From NCBI RefSeq assembly GCF_008329965.1, contig NZ_CP036150.1, positions 3,700,439-3,764,438 of the forward strand: a DNA stretch of 64,000 nucleotides, in the 5' to 3' direction. Below the pieces are notes generated by a model. The model had not been told where the DNA came from, searched no databases, and worked only from the letters and a program-made list of their open reading frames with translations. Below are positions 52,299-60,792 of the stretch, in pieces. Within the stretch, counting starts at the first letter, position 1, and every line of letters starts with the position of its first letter. This DNA comes from Oceanispirochaeta crateris (GTDB taxonomy: Bacteria > Spirochaetota > Spirochaetia > DSM-2461). The position numbers were made by a program, and so were the translations under genes.

Positions 52299-53091
52299 CA
52301 GAGTACCGCTGATTCTTCTGTTTCTAGTCATTTTAATAGCAGTGCTTCCCGCAGATGATTTGAGTAAATTTCATAAGACCGGTTCTTCAACGGAAACAGT
52401 AGATCATTCTTCATGGACGGCTTGGCTAGGGGATAACCTGTACCGGGACGAGCGGGATATCAATCTGCTTGCCTATGGAAAGGTGACAGCTGGCGGTCAA
52501 AAACAGTTGAAGGAGTATATCGAATACCTTGAAACGAGGACTGTTACAACATTGGGAAGGGATGAACAATTTGCCTTTTGGATCAACCTCTACAACGCTC
52601 TCACTGTCTCTTTAATTCTGGAGGAGGGCCCCGTGGAATCAATCCGGGATATTAAGTCAGGTTTGTTCTCTTCTGGCCCCTGGGACCTGGAAATTTCTGA
52701 AGTGGAAGGGGTTGTTTTGACCCTGAATGATATTGAGCATGAAATCCTTAGACCCTTTTTTCAGGATCCAAGAATCCATTTTGCCGTAAATTGCGCCAGT
52801 GTGGGCTGTCCTGATCTTCAGGAGGAGGCTTTCTTGGCACAATCTCTGGAAACACAGCTTGATCATGCCGCCCGAACTTACCTCTCCCATCCCAGAGGAT
52901 TGGAATTCAAGGGAGGATCTCTCCATCTATCCAGTCTCTTTAAATGGTACAAGGAAGATTTTGGAAAGACTCAGAAGGATAGGCTCCTGAGCCTATCACA
53001 ATGGGTACCTTCAGAAGATGCTCAAGAACTGAAAGCTTATACCGGTCGACTCAGTTATGATTATGACTGGAGTCTGAACGGGACTTTTTGA
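52267..53091 (+). CDS. exported DUF547-domain protein
   Basis: 274 residues. An N-terminal hydrophobic segment (VPLILLFLVILIAVLPA) is a signal or anchor. The domain shows the DUF547 landmarks: AFWINLYNALTVSLILE, LTLNDIEHEILRPFFQDPRIHFAVNCASVGCPDL and SLFKWYKEDFG. The Asn-Cys-Ala-Ser segment suggests a thiol-containing active site, but the family has no known activity. Start ATG 52267 or 52276 after GAGGGAG. Its last 41 bases overlap the end of the convergent TVP38 gene. Confidence 0.88.
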   Translation: MIKMEIQKINNRVPLILLFLVILIAVLPADDLSKFHKTGSSTETVDHSSWTAWLGDNLYRDERDINLLAYGKVTAGGQKQLKEYIEYLETRTVTTLGRDEQFAFWINLYNALTVSLILEEGPVESIRDIKSGLFSSGPWDLEISEVEGVVLTLNDIEHEILRPFFQDPRIHFAVNCASVGCPDLQEEAFLAQSLETQLDHAARTYLSHPRGLEFKGGSLHLSSLFKWYKEDFGKTQKDRLLSLSQWVPSEDAQELKAYTGRLSYDYDWSLNGTF

Positions 53092-53761
53092 GGTGTTTTA
53101 AACCAACGGGAATCAAAGAGATGATTCCCAGGAACCCCATGGCCAGTATGAGCTGAATCGGAATTCCCTGTCCGGCTTGTATGGTGGAGCCCGCATAGCC
53201 AAGATAGGCATAGGCGAATGAGCCTGGAATAATCCCTAGAGAGGTGGTCCAGATAAAGGTCCGCAGGGGAATATTGGTCAATCCCGGAAAGAGGTTGACC
53301 AGGAAAAAGGGAAGCACGGGAATCAGACGGAGGGTCAGAAGATAATTCCGGCCGTTTTCCTCCATCTCTTTGTTGAATTTAGCCAGTTTCTCAGAATATT
53401 TCTTTTGTATCATCTCCCCGAAAAAATATCGGGCGGCCATGAAGAGAATTGTTGCTCCCGCGGTTGCCCCAATATTAATATAGAGAACAGAGAGGAAGGG
53501 TCCAAAGAGAAGACCACCAGTGAGAGTGACCGCAGTCGCTCCGGGAATGGAAAGGGCCACAACCGCCATATACAGGAATATATAGATTAGAACAGCTGGA
53601 AGGTAGTGGTCTTGAACAGACTCAAGGAGTCTGTCCTTATTAGCCAAAAGACTTTTTAAGTCCAGTAAATTTCTTGCAGGTGTCAGAATGAAGATCCCCG
53701 CTAGCAGGGCAATCAGGAGAATCAGGGCAAATATTCTATTCTTGTAACTTTTCTTTGTCAT
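53051..53761 (-). CDS. TVP38/TMEM64-family (VTT domain) membrane protein
   Basis: 236 residues with about six membrane segments. The VTT/SNARE-associated domain is seen in VVALSIPGATAVTLTGGLLFGPFLSVLYINIGATAGATILFMAARYFFGE and LLTLRLIPVLPFFLVNLFPGLT. The proline-containing re-entrant loops resemble DedA-family lipid scramblases/transporters. Function likely in membrane lipid movement. It is convergent with, and overlaps, the DUF547 gene in a neighbourhood that also has a phospholipid-synthesis enzyme. Confidence 0.9.
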   Translation of the reverse strand: MTKKSYKNRIFALILLIALLAGIFILTPARNLLDLKSLLANKDRLLESVQDHYLPAVLIYIFLYMAVVALSIPGATAVTLTGGLLFGPFLSVLYINIGATAGATILFMAARYFFGEMIQKKYSEKLAKFNKEMEENGRNYLLTLRLIPVLPFFLVNLFPGLTNIPLRTFIWTTSLGIIPGSFAYAYLGYAGSTIQAGQGIPIQLILAMGFLGIISLIPVGLKHLKKSRSDSSHNHN

Positions 53762-53871
53762 GACATCATTGTAGATCCCTTAAAGGCATACTTGCAATCT
53801 TCTGGGGTTAAAAGAGCCTGGAATGATTATTTTTCTGGATAAAAGCCCATAGATCTGCTAGTTTTGAGAAT

Positions 53872-54876
53872 ATGATACACTCCAAAGATTCTGCTGCGGT
53901 TCAGCATTTTCTCTTTTTTCTAGACAAGAAAATGCTTTTGGAACCGGAACGTATTTTTAGAATAGGTCGGGACAGCTCCTGCGAAATTGTTCTGGATGAA
54001 CGAACTGTCTCGAGGGTTCATGCGGAAGTCCGCATGGAAGGGGACAAGGTCCGTATTCTGGATTTGGACAGTACCAACGGCATTCAGATCAATTATCGCA
54101 GCATGAAGGATCATATTCTGCAGAATGAAGACAGAATAACCATTGGACCCTTTATTCTTGTATATCGTGAGCTGGATCATGAAGGGAGTATTCCCCTTCG
54201 CTCGGAGGAAAACCTCCTCTCCGAAACCCTGGTGATGGAAAGTAAGATTGCCACCATCCTTCAAAGCATCAAGGAGGAAGATGTCCGTAACCAGCTGTTT
54301 GAATTGAAGCACATCATCAATCAATCTAAGGAAAAGCTATCACGTATGGCTCACATTGACAGGCTGACACTCCTGTATAATAGGCGGTATTTTGATGATG
54401 TTCTCTCAAGAGAAGTAGAAAGGGCAAAACGGTATAAGCAGCCCTTGTGCCTTCTCTTGCTGGATATTGATCTTTTTAAGAACGTCAATGATGTACACGG
54501 GCATCCCAAGGGAGATCAGGTTCTCACAGAGATTGCCTCTATTATAAGTGATAATATCAGGATGATTGATATAGCCGCTCGCTATGGCGGAGAAGAGATT
54601 GTTGTTATCCTGCCGGAAACGGATATGGACAGTGCCTTGAATGTGGCGGAAAAGCTGAGAGGGGCGGTTGAAAATGATACCCCCAAACGGACCGGACTTA
54701 AGGTGACTATGAGTATTGGAGCCGCTTCATTTATAGATACTGAGAATGCAGCACGGGATATCGTCTCCAGGGCCGATGCCGCCTTATACAAGGCCAAAGA
54801 GAGAGGAAGAAACCGGGTGGCCTTTTTCGGTGAGAAGGAAGAACCTCTGGACCCAGGACAAGCCGGGCCGACCTGA
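53872..54876 (+). CDS. FHA-GGDEF protein, diguanylate cyclase
   Basis: 334 residues. An FHA phosphothreonine-binding domain at about 20-105 (IFRIGRDSSCEIVLDERTVSRVHAEV, LDSTNGIQINYR) is joined by a helical linker to a GGDEF domain at about 165-325. The active site reads RYGGEEIVVILPE, so the motif is GGEEI rather than GGEEF; the inhibitory site RMID (RxxD) is present. DIDLFKNVNDVHGHPKGDQVL gives the metal and base ligands. It should make c-di-GMP under control of a phosphorylated partner. Ends 3 bases from the convergent PGPGW gene. Confidence 0.92.
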   Translation: MIHSKDSAAVQHFLFFLDKKMLLEPERIFRIGRDSSCEIVLDERTVSRVHAEVRMEGDKVRILDLDSTNGIQINYRSMKDHILQNEDRITIGPFILVYRELDHEGSIPLRSEENLLSETLVMESKIATILQSIKEEDVRNQLFELKHIINQSKEKLSRMAHIDRLTLLYNRRYFDDVLSREVERAKRYKQPLCLLLLDIDLFKNVNDVHGHPKGDQVLTEIASIISDNIRMIDIAARYGGEEIVVILPETDMDSALNVAEKLRGAVENDTPKRTGLKVTMSIGAASFIDTENAARDIVSRADAALYKAKERGRNRVAFFGEKEEPLDPGQAGPT

Positions 54877-54879
54877 GAG

Positions 54880-55287
54880 CTACAGTTTCAATGAGGGTTT
54901 GCCCGCTTTCCTTCTGATATAATCGATGCCCCTATAAATCGATTTTGTATGAATAATACGGACCTCCAGGGCTCTCTTTCCGGGAAAATCCATCAACCAG
55001 AGACCCGCGAGAATGGTGAGTAATCCCTGACCGGGGATGAAAAGCATGATGAATCCCATGAGTAAAAAAAGAATTCCAGCCAGGTTCTTGGCAATATGAA
55101 AGATGATATTCCCCTTGTACTTATGATCTTGTTTTGCGCCGCTTTTTAGAAAGTAATCCTCGGGAATCCGGATGAGCAGAACAGGCAGGATCAGGATTGT
55201 CCCTGCAAAGGTTAGCAGAGAGAGGGATCCGATGGTGATCATCAGAGCGCTGTGAGTCTGAAGGAGATCAGAGAACCAGGAGACCAT
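54880..55287 (-). CDS. PGPGW-type small membrane protein
   Basis: About 135 residues with three membrane helices. The signature loop is FIPGQGLLTILAGLWLMDFPGK, which defines the PGPGW family; its function is unknown. I prefer ATG 55287, which overlaps the end of the radical SAM gene by 20 bases; a longer frame from 55329 would overlap by 62. It is probably the last gene of the operon 59203-54880. Confidence 0.8.
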   Translation of the reverse strand: MVSWFSDLLQTHSALMITIGSLSLLTFAGTILILPVLLIRIPEDYFLKSGAKQDHKYKGNIIFHIAKNLAGILFLLMGFIMLFIPGQGLLTILAGLWLMDFPGKRALEVRIIHTKSIYRGIDYIRRKAGKPSLKL

Positions 55288-57415
55288 ATTCCATGAGTTC
55301 CCTGAACTCTTGTGTTCCCAGCCATTCATCTGTGTCCAGGCCGTATTCCGCTGTCAGTTGATCCAGAGAGTCCAGAGTGAAGATCCCGGCTTCGGGCAGA
55401 CAACGCTTCAGAAGGATTAGGATAAAATCTATTTCATTCGGGGTAAGAGGCATTTCCTCCTGGTAATCATTTCCCCTGAAGACCAGACCATTCGGACTTT
55501 TCTCCGGGATTGATTCTGTCCAGACCAGACGGGAGTTTTCTTCTAATTGAAGTTCTTCTGTCTTTTCCAAAAGATTCTCTATCAGCTTTGGAGGAATCCG
55601 CGGGGAGACTGTTTTGAATGAGAACCATTTTTTGACCGGAACCTGAAATCCCTTTCCACTCATATAATTGTACAAGGCGGTACGAAGGCCTTTTCCGTAG
55701 TGTTTGAGTTCTTCTGATTCCTGGGAAAACTCCAGATCATTACGTGCAAATCCTGCCATTTTTGGCCCCGTAATAGTCACCCCGAACTCCTCGGGATGAC
55801 AGCCCACCGGGCTGTGAGCAGTCAAGGCAAAATGATGCCAGTAGGCCGAGTGAATCAGCCTGTTTTGAAAGAGCTGGCGGACAACATCCAGAGAATCCAT
55901 CAACTCCTGACGGGTTTGGCCTGGAAACCCGTACATCAGATAGGCATGAACCATAATACCTGCCTTGCCGAAGGCTGCAGTGACGGCACTGACCTGTTGT
56001 ACCGTAACTCCCTTGTCCATACTTTTTAACAGCCTGTCCGAGGCAACCTCAAGACCGCCGGAGACCGCAATACATCCGGACCGCGCCAAAAGACGGCAGA
56101 GACTGGAGTTGAAGTTCTTCTCAAAACGGATGTTCGTCCACCAGCTGATGTCTGTCTTTCTCCTGATAAGCTCAAGAGCCAGTTCTTTCATCAGCGACGG
56201 AGGGGCGGCTTCATCCACAAAATGAAAGCTCCTCTTTCCTGTTTGCTGTATCAGTTCTTCTATCTGGTCTGCCAACAGGGAGGCTGGTGCGGGATCAAAA
56301 CGGCTGATATAGTCCAGAGATGTATCACAAAAGGCACAGCGGCGCCAGTAACAGCCATGAGCCAGCATCATTTTGATCCAGGGCCCCTCGCTCCACAGGC
56401 GGTGCATGGGATTTTCCATATCGACTAGGGAGAGGTATTGATCCAGGGGAAGGTCGCTGTAGTCGGGTGCCGGTCTTTCTTTATGGCGAAGTTCTTTTTG
56501 TTGGGTGTCAAAAAAACACCATTTCCCTTCTTTAGGTTGCCAGGTTCTGATCAACTCTGTTGTGTCTCCCGACTCGATGGATGAGACCAGGGCAGAGAGG
56601 GCATCCTCTCCGTCGTCTAAGGTGATGGAATCAAAATACTCTTCGAGGCGGATGTCGCCGATGTTCCTCAACTCGGTGTTGATGTATCCGCCTCCCAGGG
56701 TGAGGTGAACCCCGGGATAGTTTTGCTTGATGAATCGGGCCCCTCTCAGGGCTTCTGTGAGGTTTCCCGGGAATGGTACAGAAAAGCCGACCATATCAGG
56801 TTTGAAGCTTTCCATTCGTTCACCGAGAATCTCTGTGTGTATCCGGCTGACCGGTGTTTCACCGAGCTGTGTCTTCTTATATAGATCATCAAAGGATGGG
56901 GGAGACATGGCTAAATGCTCTGCATAGCGACTAAAGCCGAAATCGGCATCCAGGGTATCTCTGTGAAAATCGGCGAGATCTTCCAGGTAGAGTGTCGCCC
57001 TCATGCGTGCCTTGTCACTAATCCCTAGAGTTCCGTATGAGGCAGGTAAACCCTCTTCTCTCTTATCAAACCGTTCTCCTTCCGGTAAGAATCCCGGCCG
57101 GCACAGCAAGGTTGCCAGTGGGGTATCCTTACCCTGAAGATAAGACAGGACAAGATCGATGGTTTCCATATACCTCTGCCTGAGATTCCAGGTCCTGAGA
57201 AGGCTGTCATTGTGGGAAAAATCGGCGGGACGGCATTCTCCGAATACATACTCTTCCAGTCCCTTCCGGCTGAAAAGCCGTAGGTAGGTCTCTAGGCTTG
57301 TATCCGCCTGATCTACAAGATGCCCGCTTTTTTGAAGCCATCCTTTGAGAAAGGCGGTTCCGGGATAGGGTGTATTCAGCTGGCAGAAGGGAGGGGTTAT
57401 GAGGAGTATATTCAT
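55268..57415 (-). CDS. B12-binding-type radical SAM protein
   Basis: 715 residues. The N-terminus MNILLITPPFCQLNTPYPGTAFL and a later VHLTLGGGYINTELR segment form the cobalamin-binding-like domain. The radical SAM core starts at about residue 350 with GCYWRRCAFCDTS, again CX4CX2C spacing, followed by FHFVDEA, GLEVASDRLLKSMDKG and YLMYGFPGQT. The C-terminal 150 residues are extra. It may modify a lipid, peptide or natural product; substrate unknown. Related in layout to the partial protein at 1-1458. In an operon with an outer-membrane-like protein 3 bases upstream. Confidence 0.88.
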   Translation of the reverse strand: MNILLITPPFCQLNTPYPGTAFLKGWLQKSGHLVDQADTSLETYLRLFSRKGLEEYVFGECRPADFSHNDSLLRTWNLRQRYMETIDLVLSYLQGKDTPLATLLCRPGFLPEGERFDKREEGLPASYGTLGISDKARMRATLYLEDLADFHRDTLDADFGFSRYAEHLAMSPPSFDDLYKKTQLGETPVSRIHTEILGERMESFKPDMVGFSVPFPGNLTEALRGARFIKQNYPGVHLTLGGGYINTELRNIGDIRLEEYFDSITLDDGEDALSALVSSIESGDTTELIRTWQPKEGKWCFFDTQQKELRHKERPAPDYSDLPLDQYLSLVDMENPMHRLWSEGPWIKMMLAHGCYWRRCAFCDTSLDYISRFDPAPASLLADQIEELIQQTGKRSFHFVDEAAPPSLMKELALELIRRKTDISWWTNIRFEKNFNSSLCRLLARSGCIAVSGGLEVASDRLLKSMDKGVTVQQVSAVTAAFGKAGIMVHAYLMYGFPGQTRQELMDSLDVVRQLFQNRLIHSAYWHHFALTAHSPVGCHPEEFGVTITGPKMAGFARNDLEFSQESEELKHYGKGLRTALYNYMSGKGFQVPVKKWFSFKTVSPRIPPKLIENLLEKTEELQLEENSRLVWTESIPEKSPNGLVFRGNDYQEEMPLTPNEIDFILILLKRCLPEAGIFTLDSLDQLTAEYGLDTDEWLGTQEFRELMEYGLLVL

Positions 57416-57418
57416 AGA

Positions 57419-57931
57419 CTATTTGCTGAAAATAGCCCCAATGCTGATCCGGTTGTCCACACTGTCAGGGTTAAAGACCATCAGATACTGGGCATAGGCA
57501 AAGAGAAAGGCCACTCTGGCTCCCATGGTGAAGGCCGCTTCGCTGTTTCCGTTTGTACTGTCCATCCTTGGTGTCTGATAATCCACACCCGCAAGGGCCG
57601 AAACGGTCAGAAGGTTGAGGGCATTGAATTTTAGATACATCTTGGGCAGATGCTCCACAACTGAGAGTGTCAGGCCTGTTCCAAGATCGTCCCTTGACCA
57701 GGATTGGGCATATTCATACTCCGCACCGATGCTCAGGGTTGGGAAAAACTTATACCCCACGCCGCCAAAAGCAGTCATACCAAGAGGATAGCCTTTGAAG
57801 TCATTGTCTCCGTCTGTAACATAAAACCCGTTATATCCGGCACCGAGCTGAAAGTCTATAAAAGGAAGTGCAGAGGCCGAGGCAGAACTGATCATGAGTA
57901 TGATGGACGCCATTATGATTCTTTTCTTCAT
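57419..57931 (-). CDS. putative outer-membrane beta-barrel protein
   Basis: 170 residues. A signal peptide (MKKRIIMASIILMISSASASA-LP) is followed by alternating beta-strand pattern with many glycines and aromatic ends (DFQLGAGYNGFYV, GGVGYKFFPTLSIGAEYEYAQSW, MYLKFNALNLLTVSALAGVDYQ, GARVAFLFAYAQYLMVFN). It ends ISIGAIFSK without the usual terminal Phe. It resembles small OmpA/OprF-like barrels but no family is certain. It lies between two radical SAM genes with 3-base gaps on each side. Confidence 0.7.
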   Translation of the reverse strand: MKKRIIMASIILMISSASASALPFIDFQLGAGYNGFYVTDGDNDFKGYPLGMTAFGGVGYKFFPTLSIGAEYEYAQSWSRDDLGTGLTLSVVEHLPKMYLKFNALNLLTVSALAGVDYQTPRMDSTNGNSEAAFTMGARVAFLFAYAQYLMVFNPDSVDNRISIGAIFSK

Positions 57932-57934
57932 TTT

Positions 57935-59203
57935 TTATCTTCTCCTGTTTTGAATTGCAGAAATTTTCTTTTGATAATTATAGAGCATATCTTTTTCAAA
58001 TTCATCATTGTCCCTGTAGGACTTGTTGAAAACTGGTTCCCACAGCTGGGGGTCTTCCATACACATATAAAAAAAAACGTCCTTTTGCCACGATTGAAGT
58101 CCCGAAGCGGTGGTTTTGAATAGGTCTTCCTTGATCTTCAAAGGATAGGACCATTTTCCTGCGGCCTCTTCTAAAGGCATCTGGAGAATTTTGCTGTGGA
58201 TGGGACGTTCCCTCAGTTTCTTAAGCACCGGCTTGATGAACGTCAGAGTCCCCAGGGAGACACAGACTACTTCTGAGGGGTGAAACATCTCAGTCATCGT
58301 CGCCGTTAGAGCCTTGTATTCTTCTTCCCAGCCCTTGTACCAGACCATGGGATGCAGATGAAATCCCACGGGGATTCCTCTGTCCGCCACCCTTCGTGCT
58401 GCTTTGAGCCGATGGTCGAGGGAGGCTGTGAGCCTTTCTTCGGCGGCAATGATGGTCGGTGTGTTGAGGGACCATGTGAGGAGCATATTGGGGGGGACAT
58501 CCATTTCGAGGAGCTCATTGATATTATCAGATTTTGTTTTGAGCTCCAGGATCACATTGGGGTTATCCCGTCCAAAACTGCAAAGATCCTCTAAAAGGCC
58601 GTCTCTATTGCCCCACATAAGGGAGTCTGAGGACTGTCCGGTTCCTATATGCCAGGTCTTATCCGGATCAAGGTTTAGCCGGGACAGTTTCTCCTTCAAA
58701 CCGCTGTGAAAGAGAATTTTATTTTCCGTATAAAAAGACTGTATAGAACAGTATGAGCAGTCAAAACCGCAATTGATTACCGCATCCAGTGTTTTCAAAT
58801 TACAGCAGCGAGTCTTAGGCGAAGCCACTGGGCAGTCTCCTAGTATCCGGCGGTCATCCTCGATGGCCTGGAAGCCTGGCGATGGATGCTCAATCCTCCC
58901 CGGGGAGAAATGACTGTAATCCTTGGGGGCATCCCTGAGAGAACGCCAGGAGTCTGAGAATGCCTTAAAGCGCTTTTCTTTTTCTCCCCGGTCTCCAGGT
59001 TTTATGGGTTCGGACTCTCCCCATAGTTTTTCGAGGCTTGCTTCATCCCAGGTTTCTAGATCCCTTGTCATCCTGATAATCTGTCTGATCTGCTGTACAG
59101 AAAACTGCCAATGTCCGCAGAGAGTCTCCAGAAATATTCTATTCTTCTCGCTCAGGGTCAGGTATTCCCTGCTCCCTCGAAATTGTGTTAGTTTGTTATC
59201 CAT
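57935..59203 (-). CDS. spore photoproduct lyase-like radical SAM protein
   Basis: 422 residues. The cluster motif is CGFDCSYC (CX3CX2C), preceded by CCNLKTLDAVINCGF and followed by SIQSFYTENKILFHSGLKEKL, and then TWHIGTGQSSDSLMW. ILELKTKSDN and LLTWSLNTPTIIAAEE also match the SPL family pattern. Spirochaetes do not form spores, so the substrate is probably another DNA lesion or a different molecule. First gene of an operon with the outer-membrane-like, B12 radical SAM and PGPGW genes. Divergent from the NusG-II gene. Confidence 0.8.
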   Translation of the reverse strand: MDNKLTQFRGSREYLTLSEKNRIFLETLCGHWQFSVQQIRQIIRMTRDLETWDEASLEKLWGESEPIKPGDRGEKEKRFKAFSDSWRSLRDAPKDYSHFSPGRIEHPSPGFQAIEDDRRILGDCPVASPKTRCCNLKTLDAVINCGFDCSYCSIQSFYTENKILFHSGLKEKLSRLNLDPDKTWHIGTGQSSDSLMWGNRDGLLEDLCSFGRDNPNVILELKTKSDNINELLEMDVPPNMLLTWSLNTPTIIAAEERLTASLDHRLKAARRVADRGIPVGFHLHPMVWYKGWEEEYKALTATMTEMFHPSEVVCVSLGTLTFIKPVLKKLRERPIHSKILQMPLEEAAGKWSYPLKIKEDLFKTTASGLQSWQKDVFFYMCMEDPQLWEPVFNKSYRDNDEFEKDMLYNYQKKISAIQNRRR

Positions 59204-59245
59204 ATGCTGTTTGTCATATTAAAAGATATAAGGATGTTGTCATAG

Positions 59246-59614
59246 GTGAAATTAAGGCTCTTTGATATTCTTGCCATTGTTTTTTCTCTTGCCGTGTTTC
59301 TGGCCTTTACCCTCTACGGGAATAGGATGAGTCAGGAAGAGGGGTATGTCATTATTGAGGATGAGGCCGGACAGTCCATCTATCCCCTGGAAGAGGATCG
59401 GGTTATCGATTTGGAAGGACCTGTGGGCGAGACAGTTATTGTCATTGAAGATGGTCATGCCAGATTTGAATCTTCTGATTGTGATGATAACCTTTGCGTT
59501 CAAATGGGCGAGATACACAGAGCTGGTGAATGGGCGGCCTGTCTGCCCAATAAGATTTTTATGTATACCGGCGGTAAAGGAGATGATCAGGAGGTGGATG
59601 CAGGTGTTTACTGA
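59246..59614 (+). CDS. membrane-anchored NusG domain II protein
   Basis: 122 residues from GTG 59246; an AAGGA lies about 12 bases before. One N-terminal membrane helix (LFDILAIVFSLAVFLAFTLYG) and an extracytoplasmic NusG-II domain. Three conserved cysteines stand in SSDCDDNLCVQMGEIHRAGEWAACLPNK. The domain is unrelated in role to transcription factor NusG and its function is unknown. It commonly neighbours Gx-transporter genes, as here: the next gene starts 17 bases before its stop. Confidence 0.85.
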   Translation: MKLRLFDILAIVFSLAVFLAFTLYGNRMSQEEGYVIIEDEAGQSIYPLEEDRVIDLEGPVGETVIVIEDGHARFESSDCDDNLCVQMGEIHRAGEWAACLPNKIFMYTGGKGDDQEVDAGVY

Positions 59615-60164
59615 GAAAAAACTCAATAGAATAGCCCTTCTGGGCGCTTTTAGTATGTTCCTGTCTACCATAGAGTACCTCTTTCCCAGACCTATTCCCT
59701 TCATGCGCCTGGGCTTAGCCAATCTCCCTGTTATTCTTAGTCTTGAGTTATTTTCGGCACCGGCTTATTTTTTACTCATCCTTTTAAAAGTCTTGGGACA
59801 GGCGCTGGTGAATGGAACTCTGGCGTCCTATGTGTTCCTCTTTTCTATGGTCGGTTCGTTTGCCAGTGGTTTGCTTATGTGGCTTTGTTACAAGGCGTTA
59901 AGACCTCGTATCTCCTTTGTGGGAATCAGTGTCATGGGGGCTCTCACCAGCAATATGGCTCAAATTATACTGTCTATCAGTTTTATTTTCGGACCCTCAG
60001 CCTGGCGGATCTTACCACTCTTTTTAGGGATTGGTTTGGTATCCGGCCTCTTTATCGGTCTTTTTGCCCAGAGGTTTTCAGAAAAGTCAAAATGGTGGGA
60101 ACTCATCAGGCAGGGTGCCTTGAAAGATGATCTTTTAACAGAAGAGGCCGTAGATGAAAAATAA
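59598..60164 (+). CDS. Gx-transporter / heptaprenyl-diphosphate-synthase component I-like membrane protein
   Basis: 188 residues from ATG 59598 (AGGAGG at 59589-59594); the frame is open further upstream but overlaps the previous gene. About five membrane helices. The signature LLGAFSMFLSTIEYLFPRPIPFMRLGLANLPVIL and the GQALVNGTLAS segment mark the Hpre_diP_synt_I family, which belongs to the ECF substrate-binding (S component) clan in spite of its historical name. Likely a vitamin- or precursor-uptake S component. It overlaps the following membrane gene by 11 bases. Confidence 0.85.
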   Translation: MQVFTEKKLNRIALLGAFSMFLSTIEYLFPRPIPFMRLGLANLPVILSLELFSAPAYFLLILLKVLGQALVNGTLASYVFLFSMVGSFASGLLMWLCYKALRPRISFVGISVMGALTSNMAQIILSISFIFGPSAWRILPLFLGIGLVSGLFIGLFAQRFSEKSKWWELIRQGALKDDLLTEEAVDEK

Positions 60165-60792
60165 GGGTAAAAGACGGCGTAGACAGGATCGGCTGGCTCT
60201 GTTTTTGAGTCCAAAGTTGAGGTTCTGGACGGGTATGGCCATGATTCCCGGCTTCTTTATGATTGAATCCTTGAGTACAAAGGGCTTACTCGTTCTTGTC
60301 TTTGCCTTTTTAGGATTTTTAGCTGGAAAAAAGATCAGATTTTTCTATTTCTTTTTCCTCATCGGCTCCATCACATTCTTTCATCTTCTCAGTCCTGTGG
60401 GACGGATACTGACAGAGCTCGGGCCTGTTAAGATTACAAGCGGTGCCCTGATGACGGGACTGACTAAAGGGCTGACACTCTGTGGACTCGTATTCCTCTC
60501 CCTCTTTTCGGTGACCCCCGACCTGAAACTACCGGGAAAACTGGGCGGGCTGCTGGCCAAGACCTTTTATTACTTTGAAGAGATCCTGAACGGACGTAAG
60601 AAAATTTCACCTAGAGATTTTATCGGGAGTCTCGACCTGGTCCTGTTGGAGCTCTTTCCGCCCGATGGCATGGGAGATATGGCTCCCCAGGAAGTTTCAG
60701 GACCCAAGGCTAATGCCTTGGTCTCTTTTCTCTATGTGGTCTTTCTTTTCTGTCTTATCTGGGGAACTCTTTTGTGGCAAATCCTTATGTGA
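60154..60792 (+). CDS. polytopic membrane protein, possible ECF T-component
   Basis: 212 residues. A basic start (MKNKGKRRRRQDRLALF) is followed by four to five membrane helices and a conserved-looking cytoplasmic segment GALMTGLTKGLTLCGLVFLSLFSVT...LGGLLAKTFYYFEEIL, reminiscent of the coupling region of EcfT/CbiQ. With the preceding S-like protein it may form an ECF-type importer, though the ATPases are not encoded here. Assignment is tentative. Its end overlaps the RluA-family gene by 19 bases. Confidence 0.6.
   Translation: MKNKGKRRRRQDRLALFLSPKLRFWTGMAMIPGFFMIESLSTKGLLVLVFAFLGFLAGKKIRFFYFFFLIGSITFFHLLSPVGRILTELGPVKITSGALMTGLTKGLTLCGLVFLSLFSVTPDLKLPGKLGGLLAKTFYYFEEILNGRKKISPRDFIGSLDLVLLELFPPDGMGDMAPQEVSGPKANALVSFLYVVFLFCLIWGTLLWQILM

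Noticed and set aside
59346-60164. Long 272-residue form of the Gx-type protein
   Set aside because: The first 84 codons overlap the NusG-II gene out of frame; AGGAGG and the family start support ATG 59598.
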